Below are positions 59,985 to 64,000 of a stretch of 64,000 nucleotides of DNA, one piece after another. The translations under genes were made by a program, and so were the position numbers. The notes beneath the pieces are model-generated. The model did not search any database. It saw nothing but the letters and a program-made list of their open reading frames with translations, and had not been told where the DNA came from. Position 1 is the first letter of the stretch. Each line of letters opens with the position of its first letter. This DNA is from Triops longicaudatus (Eukaryota > Arthropoda > Branchiopoda > Notostraca > Triopsidae): the NCBI GenBank assembly GCA_022885665.1, contig JAGQDJ010000155.1, forward strand, positions 1 through 64,000. The letters run 5' to 3'.

Positions 59985-61988
59985 TTAGTCATCATCAATT
60001 GTGGAATATAAATGATCCATGTACACATTTGCATAATTTGATTGCGGATTCTGGTAGCTTGTCCATGATGAATATTGTGAAGGCAAATAATTCTGGCTAA
60101 CAACTAAAGGGTATTGTACAGGTGTCGGTGGCAATTGCGTCCTGAAATAGAAAAAAACACCCCCATTAAATTGGCTGCTTCCTATTCGCCAGCCCACAAT
60201 CTTACATAGGCAAGAAACTACTGTTAACACACCTGGAATTAAAGCTATCGTTTCCTGAATTGACAGGTTCGCTGAGATCAATTTGCGTTTCCGATGAAGC
60301 AACTGTCGTAGACGTTTGTTGTTGTGCCCTAAAAAGTAAAAAAAAATTAAAAATAATCACAGAACAATTTAATGATCTTGTTCTTCTTGTTACTTAGTCT
60401 TCTTGTTGACCCAAATTATCCCAGTCACTATCGAAATTATCAAAACACACCCAACAGAGCTTACCACAGCTATCACAACTAAATTTATCGAAATATTAAA
60501 AAATCGCAGTTAAAAATTACTTATATAAACTATTTCTTCGAAATATTCTTCCACCTGTGTTAGAAGCTGTAGAAGATTCTTCATGATTCGCTTGCAAATA
60601 TGGGACAATTTTCGAACATATTGGTATCTTTGACACCCACGTAATTTCCGGATACTTCGTGACGTCACAGGTTTGCACAGATTTGCCGTGAAGATTGTAA
60701 CCAGGCGTGCAACTGTAAGTGGCTTCCGTCGAATTCGCCGTAGTAGTTGCTGAACCGCGAAACGGTACTGGTGGTGTCCCACAATCTCTATCTTTACTAG
60801 CATTACTTCAGAAATGTAGAATATGAGCAATTGTTTTAACAATTACCTGCAACATCCAGTACTACAAAGCCGTTGTTTTCAAGCTGTAGTTTAACCTGAA
60901 TATGATTCTTGGACATGTCAATAGTTTTGTTTAACAAGGAGATTTCAACTTTAGCTCCGATGAATAACCGCTCGTCGGGAGAAATACAATCGTAAAACCC
61001 ACCTCGTGTTGATTTGGTACATTCTTCGTAGAAATGGATGACAGTATTGAATGCAAGCACGGATTGTTCAAAAGGTAGCTCGGTTCCGTGTTGGTCCGTT
61101 ACACTGAAATTTCCTGGAGTAAAACGTAATGCAAATAACGAACAAGAAAACAAAAAATAAATAAATTACACGAAATATATTACAATAAATAAATTTGTTA
61201 AAAAAATAATTGCCTTGGTGTACAGTGAAAGGCAAAATAAATAAAAAAATGTTACGAGTGAAGTTGTAAACGACAGAATCAAACTCATAGTCATGTTTAA
61301 GTAATAAAATGAATGATACCAAAAGTTGCTTTCAATTAGTAATAAAAAAACGTGTAATACTAAAATGAAACAAAGTACCGTGGAATTGTATGTAAACGTG
61401 TGTTGTTCCAGTTCCAAAGGAAAGATCAAAGAAAACGCTTTCTCTGGCGTCAACCACGTCATAGATGAAAATCCCTCCATTCGGCCTCGATTTTCCGCCA
61501 CTAGGGGATCCAAAGTGTTTCAAAGGGCGTCCATATGCCAGGTTTTGCACTTGATTAAAAAGTCAGATTGAAAATGTAGCTGGTTCAATAGTAATGGAAT
61601 TATAAAAACGTATGAAGATTCTTACAACAGACTGATGGTTTTCCTATCCATTCGCCGTGGTCACACATTTGATTACTGGTGTTTTCCTCAAAGAGACGAT
61701 AGTTTTCTTCACAGATGACACGAACCCTATCGCCGTAATCATAAAATGGTTTATTAGGTCGAAGTACGCCGTGTCGAGGTATGGCTGGCAACCCACATAC
61801 TCCTTGCGCAACTGTGTATTTGTTGAAAAAAAAAAAGAAATATTAAAATGTTTCAAATAACTGTTTTAAATTAAAACAATCTTTTTAAATTTATTTGGTA
61901 AATGGATTGGGTTAAAAACAATGAAGGGACGTTACGTACAAACAATCCCGGGTAGATGTATGACAATAAAAGCAAAAACGAACCACAT
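59985..61988 (-). CDS. Sushi-domain type I receptor with ITIM-type tail (array copy B)
   Basis: Eight exons join in phase into 424 aa: 61940-61988, 61626-61811, 61379-61549, 60847-61113, 60555-60791, 60394-60478, 60206-60328, 59985-60141. Signal peptide (MWFVFAFIVIHLPG..., cleavage likely after VFA), sushi 1 (about 20-78), the unassigned domain (79-224: NLAYGRPLKHFGSPSGG, conserved Cys pair around STRGGFYD, end NGFVV), sushi 2 (CGTPPVPFRG, PGYNLHGK), Ser/Thr stalk, membrane helix (about 304-326) and Asn-Lys-Lys. The Tyr-rich tail has Tyr383 in VQYPLV and Tyr409 in SNYANV, both fitting the ITIM consensus, plus YQNP and YANV (GRB2-type YxN) and YSTI. Exon 5 uses a weak acceptor (GTAAAG) forced by the frame. 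The membrane helix has no charged residue, so DAP12-like adaptor pairing is not suggested. Confidence 0.85.
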
Positions 61989-62075
61989 GGTAGCACAACT
62001 TGGTTGCCGGGGAACTGTGAGCTTACTGACGGCGAAGAAGCTTGGGCAAAAAGCCACTGTTTTTCTTAGAACACA

Positions 62076-62094
62076 CAGGAAAGGACGCTTCCTG
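62076..62094. promoter_or_regulatory. Conserved promoter palindrome of receptor B
   Basis: CAGGAA-N7-TTCCTG, 88-106 nt upstream of the ATG at 61988, matching the element upstream of copy D. A shared GGGCAAAAAG block lies between it and the ATG in both genes. Confidence 0.4.
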
Positions 62095-62674
62095 GGTTTT
62101 GAAACATACTTAGAAAAACCCACACACACTGAACACAGCTTATGACTATGTCACTTACAATGTACAAACGGTGCAGTTGAAAATTTTCTCGCCTCTGCGG
62201 GGATTTTCAATAGAGAAGATTCTGCTTAATTGTTATCTCTGACACTTTTTAGTTTTTAATCGTAACATGAACAAAAATCAGAAGCGTTTGTAGCTCACGA
62301 TTGAGTAGTTATGATTTTGGTATGATTCGTCCTACGTATGAACTGTCCTGTGCTCCTCTTTGCTCTAAAGTGACGTTTTCATAAGAAAGTTTGATCGTTA
62401 AATAAGTGGTGTATACACAGTAAGGAAAATTACATTGACAGAGATCTGTTTGCTTGACTAGCCAAAATGTTGATGAAGTATTTAGCCAAAAATAAACACA
62501 TTTTTCCTCATCTCTTGGTTATCACTGCTAGCGTATTTACAAAATTGTCAACAAAGCGAAAAAGAACAGATCGACAATAAGGCCATCTAGCGTAGAATCA
62601 ATATAACATCAAATGTGCAAATCTGAAGAAAATTAAAATATCTTGTCCATGTTAGCATTAGTATTCAATGCGTG

Positions 62675-62905
62675 TTAATTGATTCGTTTCATCGGAAGTT
62701 GCTTGGGCGCAGCTTGGTCATTTTGCCCTTTTTGTGGTACAGGAGGAGCAGGACCCAACCTATAGTATTTTGCTGAATTACATTTGCAACTTTCGTTTCA
62801 TTGAGAAGTTACTTTTTTAAAAGTCTGTCTTTGACGGAAGGTTTCGTACAAATTCCTGTACTCGGACCAGCAAATGATCCTAAGACTGCGGCGGGTACCT
62901 TGATA
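62675..62905 (-). CDS. Extra cytoplasmic-tail exon pair of the receptor array
   Basis: Two candidate exons, 62813-62905 (93 nt) and 62675-62759 (85 nt to a TAA), have phase-2 boundaries like the tail exons of the receptors. The first has the same length as exon 7 of copy A. They encode about 59 residues with no tyrosine. The second contains PAPPVPQKGQ, which fits a class II SH3 ligand (PxxPxK). They lie downstream of copy A's ITIM exon and could be an alternative tail of copy A or the remains of another copy. Splice sites: TTTAG|T, AAA|GTAACT, TATAG|G. Confidence 0.4.
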
Positions 62906-63129
62906 CTAAACAAACAATAATATTTTTCTTTTTTGTGGTGTGGCGAAAATAAAATAAATAAAATCACTAATTACGCTAATACAATGAATAAATGTTTTTG
63001 TTGCTTAAAATTTCAGACAGAAGCTTAAAAATAATAATATAAAATACCTGATTAATAAATGTTAAATATATTAATTATTGCTAAGACAAATCCAGTAAGT
63101 AGAAAAGCTCAATTAAACACGGAATTTTC

Positions 63130-63900
63130 TTACTCATTTGGATAGGGAAACGAAATGTTTTCAAAGTTTTCCGAAATGTCCGAGTCAGTTCTTCGTCCTA
63201 CGCACTTGTCTTTCAAAATAAGTGGGTAACTAACCGGAATGGAGGACTGGGGTGGCCTAATGATAAATATACTGGTATGTACGTGTGAACATTGTACCGT
63301 ATCGCTTTTCAATTATTCTTATTTTTATTGTTTTTTTTTCTGTTGCTGTTGTTATTTTTTCTCTTTTTTGGATTTGAGCGTCGCCATATTAGGCCTTGAT
63401 GACGTAATGTTTTATTTTGGCTAACAAAAGCGCTACGATCAAACGGCGGGAAAAGCTTAATCTTGGACACGATTACGCTTTCTTTACATAGATGGCAGCA
63501 GTAGGCAACAAATCACATGTTTATAATTGCAGCATTGGTTTGTATCGGTTTACAGTCTGGCAAGCGAACTTCTTTAAAAGCAACTGATTTATTTCTTATT
63601 TAATCTGCCGTAGTATGAAGAAGCTTGAAGCTTAATTCGTAGTTGTAAGGCAATGTTTTGTTTTACCTGCACTGTATGGTAATAGTGGAGGTGGGTACGC
63701 TTTTAATAAGTGTTTCCGAGTCTATTGTTAAATCTGCCACTAGCTTGTGTTTCATGTTCCTGCAACCCAATCGTATTGATTACATTCGGGGTCAATTAAA
63801 AAATGATGTCAACCTTACTACCTTTTCTTGTAATAAAAATACAGCCCAGTGAGCAGCAAGATAAAAATACCTCCAACGGCAATACAGATATGCTTGTACC
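63130..63900 (-). CDS. Receptor of the sushi array, 3' part only (array copy A)
   Basis: Three exons in phase: 63822-63900 (membrane helix YKHICIAVGGIFILLL... ending Tyr-Lys-Lys-Arg), 63667-63759 (juxtamembrane, 93 nt) and 63130-63256 (tail to TAA). The helix exon starts in phase 1 and ends in phase 2, as in copies B, C and D. The tail begins PPQSSIPVSYPLI, aligned with LPPTPVQYPLV; Val-Ser-Tyr-Pro-Leu-Ile fits the ITIM consensus. The rest is shorter, with one further Tyr near the end. The sushi ectodomain is not within 63901-64000 and must lie beyond the right edge. Confidence 0.75.
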
Positions 63901-64000
63901 CTAAAGTGTTACAAGAAAACGTGTTAAGTTTGATAATAAATTATCTGCAACAATTTTTGTACTAAAATAGAACCAGATTAACATTTTTTTTTTTTTTTTT

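Noticed and set aside
59985..60141. A true ITAM in the tail of copy B
   Set aside because: YANV and YSTI are only nine residues apart (YxxV-x5-YxxI), closer than the ITAM spacing, and the first ends in Val. Only ITIM-type and YxN motifs are claimed.

Overview
This is nuclear DNA from an animal, most likely an arthropod. It is AT-rich and full of simple repeats, with GT-AG introns up to about 11 kb and small transposon relics. All recognisable genes lie on the minus strand, so each reads from high to low coordinates. The arthropod reading rests on the glutamate receptor, whose pore region has the insect Nmdar2 pattern. I cannot name a species.

Three blocks can be read. (1) 675-17919: an NMDA-type ionotropic glutamate receptor subunit 2 (Nmdar2), six exons in phase, 1070 codons. 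Its 3' end (rest of S2, M4, C-tail) lies beyond the left edge. (2) 22776-45937: a complete Rfx winged-helix transcription factor, 16 exons, 864 aa, with an intact DNA-binding domain and the dimerisation region of the RFX1/2/3 group. Introns and flanks carry solo LTRs, MITEs, minisatellites, a 24-N assembly gap inside poly-A, and candidate X-boxes (RFX binding sites), one lying across the Rfx start codon.

(3) 54286-64000: the most interesting part, a compact head-to-tail array of at least four related genes for type I membrane receptors I cannot match to a named family. The three complete genes share one eight-exon plan: signal peptide starting Met-Trp, sushi/CCP domain, a two-exon domain of about 145 residues that I cannot assign firmly, second sushi domain, one transmembrane helix ending in Lys-Lys, and a tyrosine-rich cytoplasmic tail. 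Three tails carry an ITIM-type Val-x-Tyr-Pro-Leu-(Val/Ile) motif plus further tyrosine motifs. One paralogue has lost the splice donor in front of its tyrosine tail, and an extra pair of tail exons with an SH3-ligand-like sequence lies in the array. The array looks like a young family of paired signalling receptors, plausibly immune or self-recognition receptors. That role is inference; domains, exon phases and motifs are read from the sequence.

No rRNA gene, intact tRNA, CRISPR array or transposon coding region was recognised.
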